In this document: positions 25,418 through 33,835 of the stretch, in pieces | Numbering within the stretch: the first letter of the stretch is position 1 | Layout: each line of letters starts with the position of its first letter | Assembly: GCA_024403855.1 (NCBI GenBank) | Contig: JAKSRC010000014.1 | Location: 1-52,732 of the forward strand | Direction of reading: 5' to 3' | DNA length: 52,732 nt | DNA from: Saccharofermentans sp. | GTDB lineage: Bacteria; Bacillota; Clostridia; Saccharofermentanales; Saccharofermentanaceae | Made by a program: the position numbers and the translations under genes | Notes under the pieces: generated by a model | What the model saw: only the letters and a program-made list of their open reading frames with translations | Database searches by the model: none | Told to the model about the DNA's origin: nothing

Positions 25418-26773
25418 ATGGCTATACATGAAGAATGCGGAATTTTTGGTGTTCACGGCAGTGACTTCTGCGCCAGTGACGTATACTATGGGCTTTTCAG
25501 TCTTCAGCACAGAGGACAGGAAAGTTGTGGTATTGCTACCAATGATGACGCTTCTATCGAATGCGTAAAGGGAATGGGACTTGTCAGTGATGTATTGAGC
25601 AGTGACAAGATCAAGAATCTCAAGGGCAATATCGCAATTGGTCATGTCAGATATTCGACAGCCGGTGGTAGTGTTGCAGAGAACGCACAGCCAATCGTTA
25701 CCCAGTATTCAAAGGGAACACTTTCAATCGCGCATAATGGTAACCTCACTAATGCCAACGAGCTTAAGGCAGAACTCGAAGACAGAGGTGCTATTTTCCA
25801 CTCGACCACAGATTCAGAGGTAATTGCGTATCTTATCGCTCAGAAGAGATCTTGTAATCCTTCCGTTGAAGAAGCGGTTAAGGAAGTTATGGGAATCATC
25901 AAGGGCGGTTATGCACTTCTTGTTATGAGCCCACGCAAGCTTATTGCTGCAAGGGATCCTTTTGGCTTAAAGCCTCTTGTAATGGGTAAATTGGATGATG
26001 CGATCATCTTCTGTTCCGAGACATGCGCATTAGAAGCAGTTGGAGCCGAATTTATAAGGGATGTTAATCCGGGTGAGATTGTCATTGTTGAGAACGGTAA
26101 TATCAGATCCATCGATTCCGGTATTGGACGTCCCATGAAGAAATGCGTTTTCGAGTATATCTATTTTGCCAGACCGGATTCTGTATTAGATGGCATCTCT
26201 GTTGCAGAGGCAAGAAGAGAAGCAGGCAGAATCCTTGCAAGAAAGCATCCTTGTGATTGCGATATAGTTATTGGTGTGCCTGAGTCAGGAATTGATGCTG
26301 CATTGGGTTTTGCAGACGAATCGGGCATCACTTATGAGAAGGGCTTTGTAAAGAATACCTATGTAGGCAGAACATTTATCAAACCTTCACAGGAACAGCG
26401 TCAGCAGGCGGTAAAGATCAAGCTTAATCCTATCGCTGCTGTAGTTAATGGCAAGAGAGTAGTTATGGTTGATGACTCTATTGTCAGAGGAAATACGATT
26501 GCAAATCAGGTTAATATGTTGAGAGCTTCAGGCGCGACGGAAGTTCATGTAAGAATCAGCTCACCGCCGTTTATGCATCCTTGTTACTATGGAACAGATG
26601 TACCGGATGAGGATAATCTCATCGCGTGCAAGCACACAATCCCTGAAATCTGTGACATAATAGGTGCTGACTCATTGGGCTATTTGGAGCCAGAAGATTT
26701 AAATGATATGCTTGGCGGCGACAATTTCAGACATTGTGACGCCTGCTTTACCGGAATTTATCCGGAACGATAA
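25418..26773 (+). CDS. purF: Amidophosphoribosyltransferase
   Basis: PurF makes phosphoribosylamine from PRPP and glutamine, the first step of purine synthesis. The 451-residue protein begins MAIHEECGIFG, so cleavage of a six-residue propeptide would expose the catalytic N-terminal cysteine (C7). It has the PRPP motif VVMVDDSIVRGNT and the cysteines expected of the Fe-S type (CVFEYIYF, CYYGTDVP, CDACFTG), as in Bacillus PurF. No Shine-Dalgarno precedes ATG 25418; a GATAAAAT element ends 6 nt upstream, so a leaderless mRNA is possible. The transglutaminase-like gene TG1 begins only 10 nt after its stop. Confidence 0.95.
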   Translation: MAIHEECGIFGVHGSDFCASDVYYGLFSLQHRGQESCGIATNDDASIECVKGMGLVSDVLSSDKIKNLKGNIAIGHVRYSTAGGSVAENAQPIVTQYSKGTLSIAHNGNLTNANELKAELEDRGAIFHSTTDSEVIAYLIAQKRSCNPSVEEAVKEVMGIIKGGYALLVMSPRKLIAARDPFGLKPLVMGKLDDAIIFCSETCALEAVGAEFIRDVNPGEIVIVENGNIRSIDSGIGRPMKKCVFEYIYFARPDSVLDGISVAEARREAGRILARKHPCDCDIVIGVPESGIDAALGFADESGITYEKGFVKNTYVGRTFIKPSQEQRQQAVKIKLNPIAAVVNGKRVVMVDDSIVRGNTIANQVNMLRASGATEVHVRISSPPFMHPCYYGTDVPDEDNLIACKHTIPEICDIIGADSLGYLEPEDLNDMLGGDNFRHCDACFTGIYPER

Positions 26774-26783
26774 GAGTATATAA

Positions 26784-28637
26784 ATGCAGGATAAGAATCA
26801 AAGACATCCTAGTGTCAGATCTGCTGACAGTGCTGTAATCAAGGCTGTAGAACATCAGGCAGCTCTTGAGCGTGAAGCCGCACAAAAAGAAGCGGCTGCC
26901 AGAGTTAATCCTAATCGTGTTAACCCTGATCAGCAACATGCAAATGCACAAAGACCTGCTCCGGCTGCAAGACCTGTAAATCAGCGTCCGGGTGCTCCCG
27001 TGCAGCGCCAGGCTCAGCCTGCAAATAAACAGCAGCTTCCTGCTATGCACTATTCATCTCAGAATCTTAATACGAGAATGCCTGTGCCTCACCGTCCGGC
27101 TCAGACACCCTCCATGGTAAGACCTGTTTCCGGCAATATGCCTGCCAGAGTTGAAGCTCCGCGTCATCTGGCAACTGTCGACGCTTCAAATCGTAAGCTC
27201 GACACTGTTATGGAAGAACGTCCTTATGAAGATGAGCAGGATGAAGGTTTAGTTGTTGCCAATTCCGAAAATGCTGAGTTCGACGATTCTGAAGATGAAG
27301 CAGAAGTCGAAAAGAAAGCAGCAAAGGCCAGAAAACCGAAGCAGAAAAAAGAACGCAAGAACAGATATTTACCGTATCTCATAATCCTGTTTTTCGAGAT
27401 TATTTTTGCTGCCGCAGCTTTGTGGGCAATTGATACTTACAACGTAGATACTGACCTGATCGTTCGCGATAACACTATAGAAGCAGGAACTACTGCAAAC
27501 GTTGATATGTACATCCAGGGACAGCCGAAGTTCCCTGAATATGTGTCATGCAACCTCGATTTCAGTACTATCAACTACAATATTCCGCAAACGATAAGAT
27601 TTACCGTAAGAATGTACGGCACTAATTTCCCCTGCGTACTTGAGATTGTTGATACTACACCTCCGACAGCAGAAGCTGTTCCTCATTCTATGTATTCTGT
27701 AGATGCGATTCCGCCAGTTGAAGAGTGCGTAATCAATATATACGATCTTAATGAGACTACTTTGGAGTGGCTCGAAGTTCCGGACATTTCTGCCGGCGGT
27801 AATATTATCGCTAAGGCGGTAGTTACTGATTCTTCCGGTAACCAGACTATTGTTGAAGTTCCATTTACAGTAACTAAAGACTCAGAGGCTCCTGTAATTG
27901 AAGGCACAAAGAATCTTGAAGCTTTCATCGGTGATACTATCAGATACAGAGAAGAAGTAACTGTAGCGGATGATATCGATCCTAATCCTGTTCTCGAGAT
28001 TGATACAAGCAATGTAGATCTCAAGACAGCCGGCACTTACGATGTTATATACAGAGCTAAAGATTTCTCCGGCAATGTTTCCGAGGTTACAATCAAGCTT
28101 AAGCTCACCAAGAAGCCTAAGACATATGTTGAGCCTGAAAAAGTTTATGCTGAAGCAAATAAGGTCTTGAAAAAGATTATCAAGCCCAACATGACAGACA
28201 TGGAAAAGGCTCTCCAGATTACATACTGGGTAAGATATAACATTAACTATGTTGGTAATGCAGATAACTCTTCATGGACAAGAGCGGCTTACGATGGTCT
28301 TACCAAGAGAAGTGGTAACTGTTATAACTTCGCTATGGCCGCAAAGGCACTTTTCGATGCTGCGGGTATCGAGAATATGATCATTAACAGAGATCCGTAC
28401 ATCTATCACCCCCATTACTGGAATTACATTCTCATCGATGGTCAGTGGTATCACTGTGATTCAACGCCAAGAATTAAGTACAACAGTTATTTCTTTATGT
28501 ATACAACCAAGGAATTAAAGAACTTTTGGCATAATGGTTGGAATGGGTATAATTTTAAGGAGAGTAAGTACCCGGCATCTGCTACGAAGTCAGTTCAAAG
28601 CAAAATTAATTACTCAGGGCACTCAGTAAAGAAGTAA
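26784..28637 (+). CDS. TG1: membrane-anchored transglutaminase-like protein with long cytoplasmic tail
   Basis: This 617-residue protein has four parts. Residues 1-195 are low-complexity, rich in Gln, Pro, Ala and Arg, then acidic, then strongly basic (KKAAKARKPKQKKERKNR). A single membrane helix lies at about 196-217. Three beta-sandwich/Ig-like modules cover about 225-455, the last of the type SEAPVIEGTKNLEAFIGD to AGTYDVIYRAKDFSGNVSEV. The transglutaminase-like domain has an intact triad C513 (RSGNCYNFA), H544 (HYWNYILIDGQWYHC) and D559. The positive-inside rule puts the tail in the cytoplasm and the enzyme outside. The end carries SATKSVQ, shared with TG2 and TG3. Such folds include proteases, peptide cross-linkers and cyclases, so the reaction is unknown. 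It lies 10 nt after purF. Confidence 0.88.
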   Translation: MQDKNQRHPSVRSADSAVIKAVEHQAALEREAAQKEAAARVNPNRVNPDQQHANAQRPAPAARPVNQRPGAPVQRQAQPANKQQLPAMHYSSQNLNTRMPVPHRPAQTPSMVRPVSGNMPARVEAPRHLATVDASNRKLDTVMEERPYEDEQDEGLVVANSENAEFDDSEDEAEVEKKAAKARKPKQKKERKNRYLPYLIILFFEIIFAAAALWAIDTYNVDTDLIVRDNTIEAGTTANVDMYIQGQPKFPEYVSCNLDFSTINYNIPQTIRFTVRMYGTNFPCVLEIVDTTPPTAEAVPHSMYSVDAIPPVEECVINIYDLNETTLEWLEVPDISAGGNIIAKAVVTDSSGNQTIVEVPFTVTKDSEAPVIEGTKNLEAFIGDTIRYREEVTVADDIDPNPVLEIDTSNVDLKTAGTYDVIYRAKDFSGNVSEVTIKLKLTKKPKTYVEPEKVYAEANKVLKKIIKPNMTDMEKALQITYWVRYNINYVGNADNSSWTRAAYDGLTKRSGNCYNFAMAAKALFDAAGIENMIINRDPYIYHPHYWNYILIDGQWYHCDSTPRIKYNSYFFMYTTKELKNFWHNGWNGYNFKESKYPASATKSVQSKINYSGHSVKK

Positions 28638-28638
28638 T

Positions 28639-30288
28639 ATGAACAACGCTGTTAACGGAAAAAATAATATGTCGCAATCACGAAATCAGAATCGTTCCGT
28701 GGCCGGCAGAACAGTTAATCCCGTTAACGCTGCTCCCACTTCGAAAAGACCTGCTGTTCAGAAAACACCTGTAAACAAAGCTCCTTCAAGACCTCAGGCA
28801 GGACATCCGGCACAATCCGTGAGAGTGCCTCAGACACAAGTGCAGAGGCCGGTTCAAAGGCAGATTCAGAGACCAACACAGAATCAGGGTCAAAGACCGG
28901 TTCCGCAAAGAGTTCAAAGACCCGTTCAGAAGACAGCTCAGAAGAACGTTCAAAAGCCTGTTCGAAAAAATGCAACTAAGAAAGCAGCACCTAAGACTGA
29001 AATGAATCCAATGCTTATAAAGCTTCTTGGGATCAGTGCAGCAATTCTGGTTGCTGTAATGGCTGTTGCAGGAATCATTTCATTCCTGAACGGTCAGTAT
29101 GAGTTGTTAAACAGCGAGATAACCATTGAAGCAGGATCTTCAAAGCCTGAACTGAATATGTATTTCAAGGAAGAACCCGCTATTCCTGCGTTAGTATCCA
29201 GCAATCTTGTTTTCGAAGAGGTAAATACAGATCTTCCTCAGACTGTTAAGTTCAACATCAATATGTATGGCAAGAACTTCCCTTGCCAGCTCGTAATTAA
29301 AGATTCAATTGCACCTACCGGCGAAGGCGTTCCTCAGAAAATATTCTCATGCGAAGATCTTCCTGATGCGATGACATGCATTTCCAATGTAAACGATGTC
29401 ACTGATTGCACGGCGACCTGGAAAGATGTTCCGGATATGAATCTCGGAGGAAATTTCATTGTTCAGGCAGTTTTATCTGATGCAGCCGGCAATGAAACCA
29501 TAGTCGGAGTTCCTTTTGAAGTAACGAAAGATGGTACTGCGCCTACTATTACAGGTGCCTATGATCTTCAGACATATATCGGCGATACTGTTACTTACAG
29601 GCAAAGAGTTACAGTCACTGACGATTACGATGAGAATCCGAATCTTGATATTGATACATCTGCAGTAAATCTCAAAAAAGCCGGCAAGTATGATGTCGTC
29701 TACAGAGCTACTGATTTTTCCGGAAACGTATCAGCAGTTACGGTCAAAATCAAAGTTTCTGAAAAGCCGAAGGGATATATAGAGCCCGACGTTGTTTATG
29801 CAGAAGCTAAAAAGATCTTAGATGAAATCACCGAACCCGGCATGACGGAAGAAGAGATGGCTTTGCAGATAATCTGGTGGTGCAGATACAACATCAAATT
29901 CATCTTAAGAACAAGAAGCTATTCATGGACTGAAGCAGCACATAATGCATTTACCAATAGAACCGGCAACTGTTATTCCACTGCAAGTGCGGTAAAGGCA
30001 TTGCTGGATGTAGCAGGCATCGATAATATGATGATTGAGCGTCACCCTTATCAGACGGCAACTCATTTCTGGAACTATGTAAAGATAAACGGACAGTGGT
30101 ATCACTGCGATGCTACATGGCGCCAGGGTTATGACAGTTATTTCTTTATGTATACGACAAAGGAACTTCTGAATTTCTGGCAGGGTGGCTGGAATGGATT
30201 CCAGTTCAAGCAGTCGGCGTTCCCTGAAAGTGCTACAGAATCGGTCCAGAAGAGGATTGACTATAAAAACCACAAGATTAAGTCCTGA
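28639..30288 (+). CDS. TG2: paralogue of TG1 with a VQRPVQ-repeat cytoplasmic tail
   Basis: This 549-residue protein is a tandem paralogue of TG1, one base after its stop codon. Residues 1-121 are basic and low-complexity with imperfect repeats of Q-R-P-V-Q type and a KNVQKPVRKNATKKAA patch. The membrane helix lies at about 125-148. Ig-like modules follow (VNTDLPQTVKFNINMYGKNF; GKYDVVYRATDFSGNVSAV). The catalytic triad is C445 (RTGNCYSTAS), H476 (HFWNYVKINGQWYHC) and D491. The C-terminal region YFFMYTTKELLNFW and SATESVQ match TG1 closely. It has the same topology as TG1: tail inside, enzyme outside. It probably acts with TG1, since they share a transcript. Confidence 0.88.
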   Translation: MNNAVNGKNNMSQSRNQNRSVAGRTVNPVNAAPTSKRPAVQKTPVNKAPSRPQAGHPAQSVRVPQTQVQRPVQRQIQRPTQNQGQRPVPQRVQRPVQKTAQKNVQKPVRKNATKKAAPKTEMNPMLIKLLGISAAILVAVMAVAGIISFLNGQYELLNSEITIEAGSSKPELNMYFKEEPAIPALVSSNLVFEEVNTDLPQTVKFNINMYGKNFPCQLVIKDSIAPTGEGVPQKIFSCEDLPDAMTCISNVNDVTDCTATWKDVPDMNLGGNFIVQAVLSDAAGNETIVGVPFEVTKDGTAPTITGAYDLQTYIGDTVTYRQRVTVTDDYDENPNLDIDTSAVNLKKAGKYDVVYRATDFSGNVSAVTVKIKVSEKPKGYIEPDVVYAEAKKILDEITEPGMTEEEMALQIIWWCRYNIKFILRTRSYSWTEAAHNAFTNRTGNCYSTASAVKALLDVAGIDNMMIERHPYQTATHFWNYVKINGQWYHCDATWRQGYDSYFFMYTTKELLNFWQGGWNGFQFKQSAFPESATESVQKRIDYKNHKIKS

Positions 30289-30300
30289 TTGCCCTGATTA

Positions 30301-30309
30301 TGCTATAAT
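30301..30309 (+). promoter_or_regulatory. Possible extended -10 promoter upstream of the GT2 genes
   Basis: TGCTATAAT, an extended -10 with a perfect hexamer, lies 30 nt before the first glycosyltransferase ATG. There is no good -35. It could start an internal transcript for the glycosyltransferase/SGNH block. Confidence 0.35.
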
Positions 30310-30339
30310 CTTTGAATAATAGTTTTATTGGAGCTTGAG

Positions 30340-31296
30340 ATGACACCGATCCTTTATCTTGTAATTCCTTGCTATAACGAAGAACAGGTTCTTCCGCTTA
30401 CAAGCGGCAAGTTCAAGAACAAGCTGGAAGAACTTATCGAAGCAGAGAAGATTAGTTCAGAAAGCCGTGTGATGTTCGTCAATGACGGCAGCAAAGACAC
30501 AACCTGGGATATTCTTTCAAAGCTTTGTGAAGAAGACGAAAAATATTGTGCCATCTCCCTTTCACGCAACAGAGGCCATCAGAATGCACTTATTGCAGGT
30601 CTTATGGAAGCAAAGAAACACGCAGACATTACTATTTCGATGGACTGCGACGGTCAGGATGATATTAATGCGATTGGCCAGATGGTCGATGAATATGCAA
30701 AGGGCAGTGAGATCGTTTTCGGCGTAAGAAATGACAGAACTACTGACTCATGGTTCAAGAGAACTACAGCTCAGTCTTATTACAAAGTCCTTCGCGGAAT
30801 GGGTGTCGAGATTATCCCTGACCATGCAGATTACAGACTTATGAGTGCAAGAGTTCTCAATGCTCTTGAGGGTTACAGCGAAGTAAATCTCTTCTTAAGA
30901 GGCATCATTCCTCAGCTGGGATTCAAGCAGTCCGTCGTATATTATTCAAGAGCTGAGCGTGAAGCCGGCACTACTCATTACCCGCTTTCCAAGATGGCAG
31001 CACTTGCAATCGATGGTATTACATCATTTTCCGTCAGACCGTTAAGAATGATTACTGTTTTGGGAATGCTGGTTGCTCTCCTGAGTTTTGTCGGAATCAT
31101 TTATGTTCTTGCGTCATTCATTTCAGGTTATTATGTTGACGGCTGGGCATCCACTACATGCATCATCTGCTTTGTATCAGGCATCCAGATGATCAGCCTT
31201 GGTGTCATCGGCGAATATATCGGAAAGATTTATCTTGAGACAAAACAGCGCCCTCGTTATTTCGTTGCAGAGCGCAAGAATTTGAAGGAGGAGTGA
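30340..31296 (+). CDS. GT2 glycosyltransferase with two C-terminal membrane helices (GtrB/DPM-like)
   Basis: This 318-residue enzyme has an N-terminal GT2 domain (VIPCYNEEQVLP; FVNDGSKDTTWD; SLSRNRGHQNALIAG; the DxD-like SMDCDGQDD) and two hydrophobic helices near the C-terminus (MITVLGMLVALLSFVGIIYV and a second one), ending EYIGKIYLETKQRPRY. This is the layout of polyprenyl-phosphate glycosyltransferases such as GtrB and ArnC, which load a sugar onto undecaprenyl phosphate on the inner membrane face for use outside. ATG 30340 has a GGAG site; a TTG 12 bases upstream is unlikely. A partner flippase or GtrC-type transferase is not visible. Confidence 0.88.
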   Translation: MTPILYLVIPCYNEEQVLPLTSGKFKNKLEELIEAEKISSESRVMFVNDGSKDTTWDILSKLCEEDEKYCAISLSRNRGHQNALIAGLMEAKKHADITISMDCDGQDDINAIGQMVDEYAKGSEIVFGVRNDRTTDSWFKRTTAQSYYKVLRGMGVEIIPDHADYRLMSARVLNALEGYSEVNLFLRGIIPQLGFKQSVVYYSRAEREAGTTHYPLSKMAALAIDGITSFSVRPLRMITVLGMLVALLSFVGIIYVLASFISGYYVDGWASTTCIICFVSGIQMISLGVIGEYIGKIYLETKQRPRYFVAERKNLKEE

Positions 31297-31300
31297 GCAC

Positions 31301-32005
31301 ATGGATATACTTTACATCGTAATGCCCGCTTATAACGAAGAAGACAATATTTTGGATGTAGTTACATCCTGGTATCCCGTTCTTGAGGGTAAGGATCCTG
31401 CATCAAGACTTGTAATCGCTGATAGCGGAAGCCAGGACAAGACACATGAACTCCTCGAAAATTACATGAAAGACCATCCGCAGCTCGAAGTCCTTTCAAA
31501 TACCGGAAAGCAGCATGGCCCTAAGGTTATCGCACTTTACGATTACGCTATTAAGCAGGGCGCGGATTTTATTTTCCAGACAGACTCTGACGGACAGACG
31601 CTTCCTTCTGAATTCGATGCATTCTGGCAGATGCGTCATGGATACAAGGCTATTTTCGGCCACAGATCCGTAAGAGGTGATGGTAAGAGCAGAGCATTCG
31701 TCGAGAAGGTTGTCTGCTTCCTTTTGAAGATGTATTTCCATGTAAAGGTACCGGATGCTAATGCGCCTTTCCGTCTTATGGATGCAAAGACCGTTGCCAA
31801 GTATCTTCCCAAGCTCGACAAGGATTACAACCTTCCGAACATTATGATGACAACATACTTTGTCCACTATGGTGAGGAGCATACTTTCCGTGAAGTAACC
31901 TTCAGACCTCGCCAGGGAGGAACAAACTCTATCAACATCAAGAAAATTATCAAGATTGGCTGGAAAGCTTTGGGTGATTTCCGTCGTCTGAAAAAGGCAA
32001 TGTAA
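31301..32005 (+). CDS. GT2 glycosyltransferase without membrane helices
   Basis: This 234-residue protein is a GT-A fold family 2 enzyme: YIVMPAYNEEDNILDVV, ADSGSQDKTHELL, NTGKQHGPKVIALYDYA and the metal-site FQTDSDGQTLPSEFDAF. It has no membrane helices, so it acts in the cytoplasm, perhaps at the membrane. It lies 4 nt after the GtrB-like gene and overlaps the next start by one base (TAATG), so all three are translated together. Donor and acceptor are unknown. It probably adds a further sugar to the same surface glycan. Confidence 0.86.
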   Translation: MDILYIVMPAYNEEDNILDVVTSWYPVLEGKDPASRLVIADSGSQDKTHELLENYMKDHPQLEVLSNTGKQHGPKVIALYDYAIKQGADFIFQTDSDGQTLPSEFDAFWQMRHGYKAIFGHRSVRGDGKSRAFVEKVVCFLLKMYFHVKVPDANAPFRLMDAKTVAKYLPKLDKDYNLPNIMMTTYFVHYGEEHTFREVTFRPRQGGTNSINIKKIIKIGWKALGDFRRLKKAM

Positions 32006-33096
32006 TGGCGAAAAGTAGCACAAAAACAATTAAGAAAGTAATCACAGCGCTCGTTTTAGTAGCGCTGTCTTTAGGTATATTCTGGTTCGTTCAAAGGCTT
32101 TTTATGCCTAAATACCAGGTTGGCGTTATCGAGGGTTCTTTTACCGAAGAGTACTACAAGGAAAAGGTTCCTCATGATGTTATTTTCTTCGGTGACTGTG
32201 ATGCATATGAGAGCTATTCTCCGATCAAGATGTATGAAGAATATGGAATCTCTGCATATATCAGAGGTTCCGGTGAGCAGTATATCTGCCAGTCCTATTA
32301 TCTTTTGAGAGATGTATTGAGAACTGAAACACCTAAAGTCGTAGTTCTTTCCATCCACAATCTCCAGCATGATGTTCCGCGCAAAGAAGCATATAACAGA
32401 ATGACTTTGGACGGAATGAGATGGTCAAAGGATAAAGTTGACGCTATCAACGCATCACTTACAAAAGGCGAGACTTTTGCGTCTTATGCATTCCCTATTC
32501 TGAGATATCATGACAGATGGAATCAGCTTACAAAAACTGATTTCGAGCATGTATTTACGAAGGAGATTACTTCACACAACGGCTATTACATGCGTTGCGA
32601 TATTAAGCCACAGACATTTATCCCGTCTATGCCGCACCTTATCAGTTACGATTTTGGCGAGAATGCTATGTATTATCTCGATCAGATCAGACTCCTCTGC
32701 GCTGAAAACGGAATCGAACTTCTTCTGGTAAGAGCTCCTATCGAATACGGATGGTACCCGCAGTGGGATAAGAATGTTGAAGAATATGCAGCTAAGTATG
32801 GGCTTACATATATTAATTTCTGCGACTATGCTGAAGATATGGGCCTTGATATGAACGTTGATACTTATGACCAGGGTTCACACCTCAATATTTACGGTGC
32901 TGAGAAACTCAGCGTATATTTCGGTAAATATCTGAAAGAACATTACGATCTTACTGATTACAGAACTGTACCTGCAGTTGCCAAAGAATACGAGAAGGAC
33001 ATCGCATTCTATAATTTTGTCCGCGATGACCAGCTTGCTGAGATCGAAAAATACGGCGAACTCAGGAGTTACGGCCCTAAGGCAGTTCAGAAGTAA
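32005..33096 (+). CDS. SGNH-like membrane-anchored protein with GDC in place of GDS
   Basis: This 363-residue protein has one N-terminal membrane helix (about residues 11-30) and an extracytoplasmic domain resembling SGNH/DltD/AlgJ-like acyltransferases or esterases. The block I motif reads VIFFGDCDAYESYSP, with Cys where the nucleophilic Ser normally lies. The distal Asp-His pair is present in DQGSHLNIYGAEKLS. Long-range homology is inferred from these motifs, not computed. If active, it would be a Cys-nucleophile variant that could acylate or deacylate surface sugars. It is coupled to the GT2 gene upstream by a one-base overlap, which supports work on the same glycan. Confidence 0.7.
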   Translation: MAKSSTKTIKKVITALVLVALSLGIFWFVQRLFMPKYQVGVIEGSFTEEYYKEKVPHDVIFFGDCDAYESYSPIKMYEEYGISAYIRGSGEQYICQSYYLLRDVLRTETPKVVVLSIHNLQHDVPRKEAYNRMTLDGMRWSKDKVDAINASLTKGETFASYAFPILRYHDRWNQLTKTDFEHVFTKEITSHNGYYMRCDIKPQTFIPSMPHLISYDFGENAMYYLDQIRLLCAENGIELLLVRAPIEYGWYPQWDKNVEEYAAKYGLTYINFCDYAEDMGLDMNVDTYDQGSHLNIYGAEKLSVYFGKYLKEHYDLTDYRTVPAVAKEYEKDIAFYNFVRDDQLAEIEKYGELRSYGPKAVQK

Positions 33097-33248
33097 AAGA
33101 TTTTCTTTTCTAATCGTTCCTACTTTATTAGGCATTTTGGAACAAAATATTCCGTCAATTTTGCTTAATTTTGGCGTATGCGTGTCAAATTGATAGTGTA
33201 TTATTATTAACGTGTTTACGAGAGCAATATATGGAGGATATTTTTGCA

Positions 33249-33833
33249 ATGAAAAACATTAAAGTAGCAGCTATTATTATGAGCTTATGCATGGCAGGTG
33301 CCGCACTTTGTGCTTGTAACAACCAGCCTGAGCCGGTATCTTCTGATATCAACGTAATTTCTTCACAGAACCAGAATCAGGGCGGTGCAGGCGAGTCAAA
33401 TATTAGTGTTGACCCAAACGCAGCTGATAACAATTTTAAGATTACATACAAGGGCATCGACATCACAGTTAATGGTGAGCTCGATGACAGCAAGTTCGAT
33501 GACAACGAATACGATGTTCGTGAGCAGACATCATGCGCTGGTCAGGGTCTTGCTTTGGTTTACTCTTTCAAGGGCGGTTCTTTCGAAGTAGAGACATTCC
33601 CTGATACAACAGTAGTTTCAAGAATCAAGCTTAATGACGATACTGTAGCTACAGCTGAGGGCGTATACATTGGTAACACAATGGATCAGGTTAAGGCTGT
33701 TTATGGTGAGCCTACAGCTCTTTCTGAGAACATCTTCTCATACAAGAAGGGTTCATCTGAGCTCCGTCTTTTCGTCGAAGATCCTGCTGATGGCAAAGTT
33801 TCATCCATCGAGTACTTCAGCGACTTGGTATAA
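33249..33833 (+). CDS. Small lipoprotein A (SCAGQG family)
   Basis: This 194-residue protein begins with a lipoprotein signal (KNIKVAAIIMSLCMAGAALCAC; lipobox LCAC), so it should be lipid-anchored outside. An Asn/Gln/Ser-rich linker of about 35 residues precedes a compact domain. It has the motif FKITYKGIDITV, then SCAGQG, and ends with IGNTMDQVKAVYGEP and a beta-rich tail. That end pattern is reminiscent of BamE/SmpA-like or CAP-associated domains (gene-to-fold inference only). ATG 33249 has GGAGGA upstream; the frame is open further 5' without a plausible start. It precedes TG3 by 2 nt and is paralogous to the lipoprotein at 39811. Confidence 0.8.
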   Translation: MKNIKVAAIIMSLCMAGAALCACNNQPEPVSSDINVISSQNQNQGGAGESNISVDPNAADNNFKITYKGIDITVNGELDDSKFDDNEYDVREQTSCAGQGLALVYSFKGGSFEVETFPDTTVVSRIKLNDDTVATAEGVYIGNTMDQVKAVYGEPTALSENIFSYKKGSSELRLFVEDPADGKVSSIEYFSDLV

Positions 33834-33835
33834 AG

